A DNA stretch of 64,000 nt from Zhengitettix transpicula. Lineage: Eukaryota; Arthropoda; Insecta; Orthoptera; Tetrigidae. Both the position numbers and the translations under genes were made by a program. The notes under the pieces are model-generated. The model saw nothing but the letters and a program-made list of their open reading frames with translations. It searched no databases and had not been told where the DNA came from. Positions 13,064 to 26,000 of the stretch are shown here, piece by piece. Where the stretch lies: contig CM073592.1 of the NCBI GenBank assembly GCA_037074705.1, positions 54,482,129 to 54,546,128 on the forward strand, read 5' to 3'. Within the stretch, counting starts at the first letter, position 1. Each line of letters begins with the position of its first letter.

Positions 13064-13317
13064 TGTTTCTACGCCGGTAAAACCTTCGTTCTACATAATA
13101 AAATATTTTGCAACCATATTTAAAATAGTTTTTATAACTAAGCGATTTATTTTTTGCATTTAGTTAATATACAGCAATACTTAGACATTGTCGGCGAACA
13201 TAACAAAGAAAAATTGTCAATAAATAGTTAATACTATCAATGAACAAATGCACTTCTCATTTAAAATTTAAAACTTCTTCAATATTCCAGCTACTTATAT
13301 ATCTACATCAATCCACT

Positions 13318-13381
13318 CCGCACACGGTCAATATGCTGATCAATATTTCCCTGTTTTGATCAATATATTGACCGTGTGCGG
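13318..13381. repeat. Perfect-stem hairpin, 25-bp arms
   Basis: CCGCACACGGTCAATAT at the left is exactly mirrored by ATATTGACCGTGTGCGG at the right, and the arms continue through TGATCA with a loop of about 10 nt. It lies 255 bp from foldback element 4 but shares no sequence with it. CpG-rich in an AT-rich setting. Confidence 0.9.
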
Positions 13382-13805
13382 CCTGCTTAAGATGTAAAAT
13401 ATTTATCAAAATAGATTACAATTATTTTGTTGACTTTTCTTAACAGACCGGTCGAATACATACTTCTAGTAAAATATAAATCTTATCCAAAGCAAATAGC
13501 AAACACTTAAAAAATACATTGCAACCGAGATCTAGACCTACTCATAATTTCTGTTTAACGTTTTACTATACTCAATTTTTTATATAATCTTAAATAATAA
13601 CCATAAATTAATGTTTGATGTAAATTGTGATTTGCGTAAATTTCACTCAATAGTATCAATACTTAATACAATATAGTGATTTATGGGAAATTAAGTCAGG
13701 TCATTTATTCATTATATTATATAGTACTCTTGGTTATAGTCATTACATGATTTATTTAACTTTATTTTTAAATATATCTGAAAGTTAAAAATTAATTAGC
13801 AACAG

Positions 13806-13845
13806 AGGAAGAGGTTCCAAATGTTGGTTTGAAACGTTGTGTGGT
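13806..13845 (+). repeat. Single-arm hammerhead-like repeat
   Basis: GAGGAAGA followed by stem TTCCAA-ATG-TTGGTT and GAAACGTTGTGTGG. It shares the GAAACGTTGTGTGG end with the left arm of foldback element 2. The CTGA part is degraded. Confidence 0.5.
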
Positions 13846-16800
13846 TAATTAAATAATAAATCAATTCATTTAATAATTTTTAACGACTTAACTTGCCATA
13901 AATTATTATTTTTATGTATAAATTGTCAGATGGTGTTTAATTTTATTGCTTAATACACTTAAAACACTATAATCTATTTCAGATTTATAAATTTCGTTTA
14001 AAATGGACATAATATTTCATTTTAAATCAGAAGAATCGTCTCAAATGTAAAATGAACGATTTTACTGAACTCTTCTTTCGAGAAAGAAACTCTCAATTAA
14101 AAAATACTTTTTATGCGGAGGAATTTTTTCTATGATATATTGAAATGGTTACCTTATGATGATATAATGCGTAGTTTGTGATTTTATGATTACAACCGTA
14201 TGAGGCATTTATAATTTTATTTACATTCATCCACTGCCATATATCAACAAGGCAATAAAGTACTGTGACTACAATATTCTTATGTATTTCACGGCCTTTT
14301 GCGGTTATAAAATATTCATCTGTTCTCACTCACTGCGGAATATTAGAATATGTCTAATGTAAATATTTTTTGTTTAATATGTTATAGAATTGAATATTAG
14401 CAAGGAATGCGAATACATGACGTTTAGTTACCAGGTCAATTTTGTGAAACAAGAAATCTGTTGTAGCATTTATTTTATGTATTGTCTGAGAAGAAAAACT
14501 ATTTACATTATTCTCTTACATATTACACATTCGTGTAAAGTCGAATATTTAAAATATTAAACATTTGTTTAAATTAATACTATCTTTAATCTAAAACCTA
14601 TGTTAATCGGTGCGCAACTGATAAATACTAAATTTATTACAAACGTTCAGAAGGTAATTTTATTCAGAAAGTGCAGAAATAGGATCGTATAAATTATTTT
14701 TAAAAAATATTTAAAAATGTTTTGGAATTCTCAGAAGGCAACTACCCCTCGGAGGAAAGAGACTTTTACAATTTTCTAAATAATTTTTTTTCGGTAGGCA
14801 GTTAATCACGATTTTTCTGGAAACAACATATTAAATGACGAAATCAACAATACACCAGACTTGCTTAGTGGAATAATCCATTTATTGGGTTGGTGAAGAA
14901 GTGAAAGAACGGCACGTTTTCCATTGTATTGTTACCACTGCATTGTGAAGCCTTTGTTTTCGTTATTAAATTGGTTTTCTTTTGTTAGAATTTTAATTGT
15001 TTCAAACAGCAGCTTGTATGTTGTTAAATACTCGTTTTCACCATTTTCAAGGCTAATAAGTACTGAATAACAAGTAGAGAAAAAAGAACAAGTCTGACAG
15101 ATTTTTGCTACTGGAAACAAAACACCAACGGACAACCTCCCCCATCCATTCCTGAATCCTGACCTCCGAGTGAGCAGGTATAAGATTTCGGAAGAGTAAC
15201 TTTATTGCTTAAATAATCAGTCTTGGTTTTAACATTAAGTGAATGTAATACAAGTTTTATGTATAACATTTCTGAACAGTTTCTGGATTTACAATGTGGA
15301 AACTGTTCCAATTGGTAGTGATTCGTTTAATAAATATGCTTAGAAATGATTAATTAGGATTCAAATCTTTCAACAGTTATATTTATCTGACGTCCTTAAA
15401 TAAACGAAAACATCAACCTGTTTAATTATAAATTTATTATTAATTTAAATTTTTAAACATTATAATAAAAAAACATTCTCAATGTTTCATCTCTAATTTA
15501 TTATGACCTCTTCAGGTGTTATCAAATCAATTAAATGATATAATTTCCAAATCCCTGTTTCTAAAAATTCCAACAAAACAAGATTTTACAAACATTATAA
15601 TTTATAATACAATTAATTAAAAATTTATTCATCATTACTTACAATTAATTACATAAAATGTGGTGGACATAAATTTCTTAGATGCGATTTGCCCACAAAT
15701 TACAGGCGAGAATTATGTGATGTTTACAGCTGTTGAGAGTATTGTTTAAGTTTAAAGAAACAATGGAAATAAAATAAATTAAATGGTTTAGAAGAATAGG
15801 GAATCATAAATTCTATTTAAATTATTAGTATCATTTGTTTACGTTAATGGCTGAATCATTGGAACGAACATTAAATTTTATTATTTCTGTATCAGTATTG
15901 AATTATAATGTAATTTAGTGAATTTTATACTAATAAAACGGCACGGACTTATGCACCGACCCAACAGTATCGTAACAACTCAAAGATTTACTGTTTACAA
16001 ATTGCGCCATTTACTTAGGTCTATTTAATCTGCTGTCTCGAGCGGTCTATTTGGTTTAGAAGAAGTGGGGGGTCTTTTCGAATAATTCCGAAGAGTAATA
16101 ATAATTAGAATGGTGATGTAATGTAATTTACAGTGAATCGACAGTGTTACAATGCCATGTGCAGTGAAAATGGCACTGTTATTTTATGTGAATATAATCG
16201 ATGTACTGTTAACAGTTGGAGTTTTAAAGCTCGACGTGTTATATCGTGACAATATTACAAGTCTGTTCCGGAGAAAAAATAGAATACATTATATTTCAGA
16301 ACCAATATTATCTATACCTTTATATTTTTTATTTAATTTATAATTGCAGTTTGACATCGCCGATATCACTTACACTAATTTTCCTCCATCGCTCCACTAT
16401 TTGTCCAGTTAGTCCAGACACTCTTCCCACTCACAGAATAGTGGCTGTTTCACAAAAAGAAGAAGAAAAAAGCCGTTCAGACTATTCTCGACTGTCTGAT
16501 TTAAATCACTTTTCCACTCCCACGCCTACTACATTCACACGATGAAACACCCCCTCCCACATAATGGAATATACTGTGTATCATCGTAATGATTGATAAG
16601 ACACGTATATTTGTAAAACTTTAACAATACGCTGCAGAATTCACCCTGGTCCTGCGCGATGACGGGAGATTTTTTTACTTTAATCACTGAAAATAAACGT
16701 GATTCTTTCAGTACGTCACTGTACGTCACCGAGAATGTTAAAGAATATTTGTGCGCTCAGATGAATGAACATTAATAATAAAAAAAAATATTCAGCTAAG

Positions 16801-18076
16801 TGCAGCAATTTTAACTAATATATGAAAAATCAATAAGAAAGAATGATGATTTGGAATAAGAGGGTCGCTAAAACGGATTAAATGGCGAATCTTCAAGCGT
16901 GTTTGGGCTATGTGTTGTATGGTATCAGGAATGTCCACGCGATACATTTCTGAGATCTTATATAATATCTTTGTTGTTTTATAAATATCAATTTGGAAAA
17001 TATATTACTAAATTATTCTGGAATGTTCTGGACTAAGTGCATAATTTTTATCAATTGAATCTGTGTTTATCATCTAACTTAATTAATCACTATGGAATTG
17101 CGGCGTTTGTAAAAACGGCATCGGCCAAGCAATGCGACTTTCAAAACATTTCATGTTGTTTTTTTATTGTTATTTTTTTCGTTGTTGTTTTTGCGATCTC
17201 ATTGTTGCTGGAGCATCCTTGTTCACACTGCAATGGGCACGAAAAGCCGGTTTCTGGCCGAAGGTCACTTGCCTGTGCAAACTCCTGGGTCTTCATTCTT
17301 CACAAAAGGCGTTGGGTGCAATCGACCGCAAAATATGTGATGAGACGCCCAGCGATTCGGACAGTTCGGCCGCGCTTTACGCAAAATATGACCTGTTACA
17401 CTTCCGTATGTGTACCGTTTGTTATTTGTTCTGAAACACACTCACTATGACTTGAAAAATTATGTCATTGAATATGCCAAGATAGGAGTGCGGGAGACAG
17501 CCAGAAATTTTCCACTTCTTCAACGAAAAGACCTGTTTCACATGACAGTTCACCAGTCATACGTCCTCACACACTTCCTTATTTATGATATTAAATTGGG
17601 AATAAATACACTACATAAATTTGTGGGTACCGATTATTGTCACATTCGCGTGAAATGAGGATATAAATACTGTCATTAGAAGTCAGAAATTCGGGAGAAT
17701 TCATGAAGAACTAAAATGAACATAAATTATTAATAAATGAAGGATTAAAAATTTGAATAATGAGACTCAATACAAATACCAGTATGCCAACATCATTATT
17801 GATTTATGGGACAATAATTATATATAGCGTTCGAAAATTATAGTAAATTATAATAATTATGCATAATACTATTTTAGGACTATAACGTGCGTTTCACAAA
17901 TGAGTGGTTCGGAAGAATATGTGAAACACTGTAAAGGAATTAGTAAAACAATCGTCTCTAGAGAACAATCATAATGGGATCAATGAACTCTCTTTGTTTT
18001 TTCAAATCGATCGGAGTCCCGTAATGAGATAATTTCCTTCTTAATTACGACTTTTAGAGTGTTGGACTACATCCTG
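13846..18076. other. Intergenic; two overlapping open frames at 17037-17450
   Basis: Frames of 137 and 100 codons overlap in different phases at 17037-17450. Both start in a poly-T hydrophobic stretch and then run through a CG-bearing segment. Two unrelated frames open together suggest composition and not coding. Confidence 0.35.
15484..15515 (-). repeat. Single-arm repeat with intact CTGAAGA...GAAAC core
   Basis: On the minus strand, ACACCTGAAGA (box 15515-15509) is followed by a 20-nt spacer and GAAAC (15488-15484). The spacer is AT-rich and the stem is weak. Confidence 0.45.
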
Positions 18077-18520
18077 TAGGATAAACAAAATGGTACTAAA
18101 ACCGTTTTCGGGGTTAGAAAAATGTCCTGATAACTGTTTAGTTGGCTAGAGATTGTTTCACTTTCAATTTTTTGGTCAAGTGTGCTGAAATTAACGAAGA
18201 GAAACAGAATCGGTTCAACAAAATTTTACTTTTAGAGTTGGAGAATGCGGTAGAAGTAGGAAGAAGGAAGTGAGATAGTGGCAAGAGTTAGCAGTTGATG
18301 ATTCTTTGATAACATTAATGTGGGCGAGAAACATGTATGTTGATATTCCCTAAGTAGAACACTTGAAGACTGTAATAGACGGTCAATACCTCCGCTAACT
18401 CCTTAGCCAACCCGGTAAAGCTCCGCATGACAACCTCATGAGAATTTCGCATACTTGCTTGTCAGCGCTATATTCGAAGTTTAGTAAGATATATCAATGG
18501 CATATAACAATTTGGTCATA
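18077..18520 (+). repeat. Unnamed interspersed repeat, copy 2
   Basis: Matches copy 1 at both ends. The extra middle (about 18230-18400) is A/G-rich. No terminal repeats were found. Confidence 0.6.
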
Positions 18521-18529
18521 TTGCATTTG

Positions 18530-18818
18530 TATTTGTCCCCATCCTACGTGCCGCCGCGTATTGTTGCGTTACGTCACGCTTGTTGGCGATCGCTAATTTT
18601 CTAGAGCTGCCTAGTGGTAGGTTTGGATAGCAATAAATCTACAGGGGGAGCTCAAAATGTGTCGCGCTCATAATTAAAAGGGAACAATTACAGTTGTTGA
18701 ACATCGTCGTTAAATTATACCACGACCTGAGATAGTTGTATATTCATATCACGAAGAATAAATTAATTCAATAAAACTCTTAAGTTTTGATTCTTCCAAA
18801 AAAAAATATCTGGCGCCC
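18530..18818 (+). mobile_element. Possible LTR end plus primer-binding site remnant
   Basis: TGGCGCCC at 18811-18818 is the usual start of an LTR-retroelement primer-binding site (complement of a tRNA 3' end). It follows a CG-containing stretch (from about 18540) and an AATAAAACTCTT signal region. No second LTR, gag or pol was seen, so this would be a solo or broken copy. Eight bases alone can match by chance. Confidence 0.25.
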
Positions 18819-19139
18819 TATTCTTGATAACTTCGGGAGAGTTGTATGAGTCGACGGATTAAAAGCAGCATCGACTATATTATCGGCCAAATGCTTGAAA
18901 AAAAAACTGAGCCGAGGCAAATCAGTTACTATATATATTGTAATAAACAATATAAATCCTTAATTAATTAAATTTTAATTTAAAGATTTTTAAAGAGTTT
19001 TCCTCACGTTAAGCATCATTTATGTAATAATAAAATGGAAGGCTTTTATTAAATGAAAAGATCGAAATTAACAAACAAAATGCTTATTTATTTTGTGGCA
19101 ATAACTCAAAACCAATTACAATTTAAAATACTAATTTCT

Positions 19140-19360
19140 CAAATAAATAATTTTTTCGCTTCGAAGAATGTCATTATGGCACTGTTTTTCATTTTTGGCT
19201 AACATAAAGATCAAGGATTCAGCGATGTACCGACCTATAGTGCCACGTGATTATTTTATTCGTTTGTAATTAGGATAATTGATCATTTGGTCTATTAAAA
19301 TATTTGCATTCTCCAACTATTTTGTTTTAATTCTACTTTGTTTCGAAAGATTTGAAAGTT
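19140..19360 (+). repeat. 221-bp direct repeat, left copy
   Basis: Begins CAAATAAATAATTTTTTCGC and ends GATTTGAAAGTT. It is nearly identical to 21100-21320, with only about five substitutions seen (for example AAAGATCAAGG/AAATATCAAGG). The ends are not TG..CA, so it is not an obvious LTR. Confidence 0.9.
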
Positions 19361-20139
19361 TGATAATGGACACAACAATTTGATTTAAAATCTTTATTAA
19401 CAAACAAGTCACATTTACTTAAACAATACGTCGATAGAAATAAATTAAAAAGAAAAGAAATTACCTTGACAATTAAAATAGAACGAAATCTGACTTCTAT
19501 CCTTTAATTACGTTTACATAAATCATTATTTTGTATTTTGTTGCTCAGATCTGTCCAGCTGGTTCCAGCATTCCTTTTTTTTTCGGAAGTACACTATTGC
19601 AAAATTTTTACACTGATTCTGATATTGGCTCACAGATTTTACACTCTTGACGTCCACCTTGATAGGCTCCCAGGAACTCGGATGATCCTCCTTTTTGTCA
19701 GCTATCTGGTGATCGCTTGCCTTATATGAATCCTGTGATTCATAGATTTGCTAGTCTTTTTACCGCTTGGGACTTAAACTGCAACTTTACTATTCCTGGC
19801 TGGCTGTTAGACGTAAAAACTGCTACCTTAGCGATATTTACGATTTAAATGCATTCGTGAATGTTTTTACTTTGTCTTAAATTCACAACTTTGTTTAATA
19901 ATACATTAAACAACGTCTAGTCTCTGCTCTAGCCTAATTTGCTTCCCCCTCCGAAATGTCCCGTCACCAACTAACTCTTAGTGCTCTCCAGTTTTAGCGC
20001 GCATACGCCATTTTGACTTTCCGACAAAGTAACAAAGCTCGGCTCCATTGTTGTCTTGGAAACTCCTGCCGCTATAATGGATTTCTCAAACAATTTAAAT
20101 TTTATGTCCAAACAATTAATGTCCTAATTAATTGGCATT

Positions 20140-20141
<2 letters not shown>

Positions 20142-20189
<48 letters not shown>
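20142..20189. repeat. (AT)n microsatellite
   Basis: About 24 AT units lying between the two 221-bp direct repeats. Confidence 0.95.
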
Positions 20190-20191
<2 letters not shown>

Positions 20192-21099
20192 GCGCGTGTC
20201 TGATTCTGTACGAATGTCTACGTATCGTAAATACCCTCAATATCTTATGCCATTATACGCCAATATAAATAAATTAAAAATTAATTTGATTTGATTAATT
20301 TTATTTCATTAGTCCTCGTATGAGGAAATAGGATACATCATTACATAAAATTTACAATATAAATATTGGATGCTACAATTATAGACAATTAGAAGCAAAC
20401 ATAAAAATACTAAAAATCGGGAACACAAAATTTCCTGTCCAACGTAAGTAAAAGAACCATATAGTAATAATAACAAAAATCATAATTCTTTAACTATACT
20501 AGGGGTATAATATAATATTATATATACAGTACTAAAAAAATTCAGTAGCCACTAGTAAAAAATTAATGATTTGAGGATTAACTATCATAAAATATACAAT
20601 TATAATACAAAATTAAAAATTTTCATCCTAATTTGTTACAGATACCTTAGCTCTACTTTACTGTTTGAACTTCTGAACTAATTCTTTTAATTAAACCTAG
20701 ATTGTCGAAAATTATTACATCTTGACCAGTAATTTTCTCTCTTATAAATTGTTTTTTTTATTTACATGATACAGGTTATAATAGCTTTATATTACGATTA
20801 ATAATTTGCCATATAAACAAAATACACATGAACCTTAATTCACAGTAAAATGTACGCTTCGTTTGTGAAATTCTTAATGACTTGGAGCAAACGTTTATTT
20901 GTAAAGAAAAACTCGTACGACTATTGTATAGTATTCGGCGAGTAATTGAAAGCTTCTGATGCTGATGTGAGGAAAGTGTCTATTGTTCTTTTTTGAGAGG
21001 AATATATCTATAGACGGTGACGCATTCAGTATAACATCCATTCGCGAAACTTGGCACTGTGTGGGCGTAATGAGATGATGTTGAGTCATACTGTAACCA

Positions 21100-21320
21100 C
21101 AAATAAATAATTTTTTCGCTTCGAAGAATGTCATTATGGCACTGTTTTTCATTTTTGGCTAACATAAATATCAAGGATTCAGCGATGTACCTACCTATAG
21201 TGCCACGTGATTATTTTATTCGTTTGTAATTAGGATAATTGATCATTTGGTCTATTAAAATATTTGCATTCTGCAACTATTTTGTTTTAATTCTAGATTG
21301 TTTCGAAAGATTTGAAAGTT
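21100..21320 (+). repeat. 221-bp direct repeat, right copy
   Basis: Same length and boundaries as the copy at 19140-19360. The 1.74 kb between holds a TA array (20142-20189) and no recognisable gene. Confidence 0.9.
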
Positions 21321-21843
21321 GTTAAATAATGAAATATAATGGGATATGTATAATTTGAGTGATTTATTAATTAGTATTATTATACTTCAACTTGATAATT
21401 TATTATTGAAAATAGATTCCAATCGTTGTTATACTCTCATAAAGATTAATTTAATTATTATAGATTTTGTATTGAATAATATAAGTTTTTAATTTTTTTA
21501 TTGCAATTTATCAAAGTAGAAGGAATTTATTAAGAAAAGTATAAGGTTCATCAATCCTATTAATAACGTTTTATTTTATTTAAAAATACACTAAATTGAT
21601 ACAATAATATTTTAATATTTACTACATAAATTGAATAATACAAGCATTGAGAACTGCTATGTCATTAATAAATTTTTTGATAATTTTCAAAACCTCTATG
21701 TCTCAGCTACATTCACCTTAATGTGACTTAGTTAGTTGTAAAATACAGACTATGATTTTAAAATTTTAAATATTGACTAATGACCTATAAATTGTATAAC
21801 AAAATAGTTTTAATGTTTATAATTGAAAAAAATAGTCAGATAA

Positions 21844-21876
21844 TATAAATCGGAATTCCGAATCCAGCCTTCAGTG
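21844..21876 (+). promoter_or_regulatory. Core promoter: TATAAA plus TCAGTG initiator
   Basis: TATAAA at 21844-21849 is followed by TCAGTG at 21871-21876, so the initiator A (21873) lies 29 bases after the first T of the box. This is the standard spacing for a TATA-dependent insect promoter with the arthropod TCAGTY initiator. A second TCAGTC occurs at 21881. No gene was called here on other grounds. Confidence 0.45.
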
Positions 21877-22156
21877 GTGATCAGTCAGTAGAACTGAAGT
21901 GTGTGTGATCTTGTCACTGGAGGAGTATCATAATTAACTGAATACTGTACAAAAAATTAAAAATAATTTTAGATGTTGAATTTCCTTAAAATCAAGAGTT
22001 GGTGTAGTTAGGAGGGACGAAATAAATTTTCAAATTTTTCCTAGTTAGTAGATCTGAACTGCATGCTGATTGGCAGAAGAAGAAGGTGACTCAGGTCCTC
22101 AAAAAATTATAAATATTATTTTGTCCCTGCTGACTACATCACACGTCGATTTTAAG
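21873..22156 (+). other. Candidate non-coding first exon with a perfect donor
   Basis: Starting at the initiator, about 284 nt run to TTTAAG|GTAAGT, a consensus 5' splice site with GT at 22157. Only short ORFs occur inside (ATG LNFLKIKSWCS stop; ATG LIGRRRR stop), so it would be 5' UTR. The next credible + strand acceptor in a gene is at 49034, in front of the transporter, which would imply a first intron of about 27 kb. An unrelated gene or non-coding RNA is the alternative. Confidence 0.35.
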
Positions 22157-25100
22157 GTAAGTCAACTACCTTCTGCCACTCTTTCCAATTCAAATATGAG
22201 TATATATACAGAATAGTATTGAATTCATCACAACATAGCATACATAAGAAATTGTAAGTCAATGATACACAAAGAAAATATAACATTTTACAAGATCTTT
22301 TGTAAATAATCAGTAAGGAATTTAAAATTCTCTTAATATGACATGGAAATCAACAAAAGTTCTAGGATCCAAGAACACTACAATGTTCTCGGAGCACGAA
22401 ACTGTGTGAAAACGTTAATAGCAATATATACACAAAAGAAAGATTATTCTTTGATCTAGATAAGGGCATATGAATGTGAAATTAGAAACTCTAATTAAGT
22501 ATGATATATAATAAAACTACAGTGTCCTCCAAAATGTGAATTTGTCAAAATGTAAGCAATTACTATGTACACGTTTATACGTTAAGTTGAATATTAATGG
22601 AATTCAATAGTATCACAATAGTAATAATATTGTGATTGAATTTCAAATGCTGAGTGTGTTTTGTTGCTGTGATTAGCAGTAAAAACAAATTACTGAACAA
22701 AAATATATTAGTATGAGGTTTAGTGAAGTAAATTGTGATAACTTTCAAAATAATACAGTTTTTAAATGAGCATGATTTTTAAAAATGTATGCAGGATGTT
22801 ACAAATTCATGTCCATTGGGTTTTATTGAAGTATTAAAAAATATGATATCTGAGCTGAATAACATAAGGAAGTGATCTCCATCACTAAGCCTATTTTATA
22901 AAGAAAGAGGTAAATCATATTCAAAAGTTGAGAAGATTAATTAGAAGTGATGATACTCTAAATCTAAAGTTGATTTATGCATGGAAAAATTATGGGGAAG
23001 AATTAATTAATTCGTGTATCTGATAAAAAACATATATTATGTAAGCAATATATTTGATTTTTTGAACAAGTTAACATCAAAGAAGAAATAATATTAGGTT
23101 AATTAAATGCATTGAGTATAGCTATAATAATTAATTAAAATTATGTATATATAAAATAATTTGAGCTATTAAAATAATCATTGAATAATTGTCATTGTTC
23201 ATTGTGTATTTTCTGAGGTTGTTAAAAAACAGAAATAAAGAGATTAATCTGAATTACAATTGTATAAAAACATATATATACAGAAATTCATTAAGTGAAT
23301 GTAGAAATTTCTAGTGAATCTGATGAATACAGAGGTCTTGAATTTTAATCTGAGCAACTGTTTTTTGGGTCACAAAGTTTCAATGCCAAAAGTGGGGCTC
23401 ACTGTTGAAACATTATTTCACAGATACTATACCCTGGAGTGAAACCTGAGAGTGCTACATATACATACTTTATATTAAGTATTGTTACTTTCACAAAAAT
23501 ATAAGTTAATAATCTGTAATTGTAATAAATCTGACAAAGGAGAAATTCAGGACTTGAGTAAACTGCACTTTCAGAATATTATACCAACATTGTTGCACAT
23601 CATATTTAATAAAATAAAAATTTATTTTTAATTTTTCAAACAGCTACATATTTAAATTTATTTATTTCTCACATTTAACTCAAATTGCTCTAAATAATTG
23701 TCATTTTCTTATCTTGTAGGAATAAGTTGTGAATATATAATACAATCATTAAACCTCGCTTAAGTACTGTGCATTTCTTGTCAACTCGAGATCTGGACAA
23801 ATTCTTGTAAATAGAACCATGAGGCATAAATTGAAAGATATTAGATATTCTGAAATTGTAAAAATGCAGAAAGAATTTGGGATTGTTTATATTATGATTG
23901 TATTATATTTATTTTAATTGGAAAATGGTATGTTACCAAAATACTTGTCAGATTTAACAATTAAACATCGGGAATACATAATTATCAAACTAGAAGTACA
24001 AAATAATTTTATATTGGATATAAAAATAAAACTAGTAATAAGTTCTCCATTTTTTACAAAAGGCTAAATTTATATAACAGGCTTAGTAATGACATTAGAA
24101 ATAGTAAAACAATTATGAAATTTAAAAAATAATTACATATATATTGGAAAGAATAAAATTTATCCAGATGTACGAACACATTAGCTAATAGCTATTTTTG
24201 CAAATAAAAAAATAAATTTAATAATAAGTTCTAAGTTCACTGTTGGTAAGTGATTATCTTTGTGTGAAAAGATAACAGAAGCAATTATAAAGAAATGGAC
24301 TTAACATAATTTTGATTGAACTGTAACATGAGACATTGATAGCAACAAGTACTTATCCAGGCAGAGCCATGGTTTCAGCAGTTAAGGTGATTACAGTTTT
24401 TGTTTAGATATTTAATTAGAGAATAAAGAAATAGAAGTAGGCCTAGTCTCTTATAAATATAAATACATATCTATTAAATAAGAATGCATGCAAGTCTTTT
24501 CATGAAATCAATTTAGGAAAGGATTGAATATTTTGCCTCTCAAGCAACAAAATTAATTTAATGATTTGGTTGACTTAAAAATGAATCTCTATTAAATAAA
24601 AAGTGGCTGGTTTTATATAGTTAGAGTACAATTACTTTATCTTCATTGTAAGATACATAGTTTTAGTGCAAATACGTTGGTATTTGTAACTTCCACATAA
24701 AAGGGCTGTCAATAAAATGCAAAGAAATGGAGCACTCTCCTTTATAAAACAGTTGTAGGAACTGTAAGCACACATACTGTTCAAATTCTTTAAAATATTT
24801 CCAAAAAGTGAGTCAAAATGAAAGCAATGATATCTATTTGAAGAGTTAAAGATTTGAAAAAGCAGCACATTTAAACAAGCTCACAAATCAAATGAAAATG
24901 TAGATGATATACAAATATGTATTTAAAAAACTTGCACAACATCATATTGAAAATAACAGTTTATATGCATCAATTTTAAAAGTAAAATAAACAACCTAAA
25001 ATACAAAGGTATACTAGAATGGAACTAAACCACATGAAACATGTAATGTGGTTTCTTAACTAAAAATGTCTGGATGTCGCTTTCTGATATATAATTAGAA

Positions 25101-26000
25101 TCACTAAACCATAACCAGTATCCAACTGTGTCTCATACAAAACATTTGATTGTGTTGATAGCATTATTAATACGTTTTCTATTTAAGTATCAGGAAAAAA
25201 TATCAGAACTGAAGGATTCACTTTTTGGTAACATTGACCATTCTAATAGGTGTAAAATAAAACTTGAGGCTCTACTAGTTTCTATTCTAGGTCCAGTATT
25301 TTTTTAAACTTAAAATGGCTCACCAAAAATGATGATATCATTTTAGAGGTTATACTGTTACTGAGGACATAGGTTTATATACAAAGAGCAGTTATGTGAA
25401 CACTAGACAATTAGTTTACTTCATGTACTTTCATAACTTATCGACATATGATATACTTTTTTGGGAATTTTCTTCACTGAATGAGGAATTTTTTCATAAA
25501 ATGTTATTAGACTTGTGTCAAGTTTCTCTAAGAATACCATGGAGAGTGCCTTTAAATAAATGGACACTTACTCTTAATTACAATCATTAATGCTATTTGT
25601 GAAAAATAATTGTAATGGAATTTACATACAATTCATATGTGGGCTATTTTAATGTAAGAAATATATAAAACATGTATAAGCTGAGAAAACTGCATTACTT
25701 AAACTGAAAATCAAATTAAAACCTTACAAATTTCTTGCAGTATTAGATTTCTATAAAAATAAACCTTCTGTAAACAATATTATGACAAATGTTGAAATGG
25801 TAGTTACAGAATATTAATTAATTAAATGCTATTTGTATAATTTTTGTTCAACTCATGTCCCATTCCAAACTTATATATATATATATATATGTATATATAC
25901 ACTAATACTTAATTAAAAGTCATTTAAAGGCAACATCCTCCATGTTTCGATGTTCTAATATTAAAGGGATGCATTTTTAATTAGGATAATTATTATTTAT
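22157..26000. other. CpG-poor, gene-free tract downstream of the promoter
   Basis: By eye about 18 CpG in close to 4 kb, similar to the transporter domain and several-fold fewer than after 26 kb. No frame longer than about 80 codons and no recognisable exon was found. A TA run lies at 25871-25898. The CpG loss suggests a transcribed and methylated 5' gene region. Confidence 0.4.

Noticed and set aside
17037..17450. 137-codon and overlapping 100-codon + frames
   Set aside because: Both frames are open together in a locally less AT-rich segment, both begin in poly-T-coded hydrophobic residues, and neither shows a motif. A minus-strand reading that looked faintly like a mariner helix-turn-helix did not extend.
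19140..21320. Complete LTR retrotransposon from the 221-bp direct repeats
   Set aside because: The repeats do not start TG or end CA, no primer-binding site follows the left copy, and the interior lacks gag/pol similarity.
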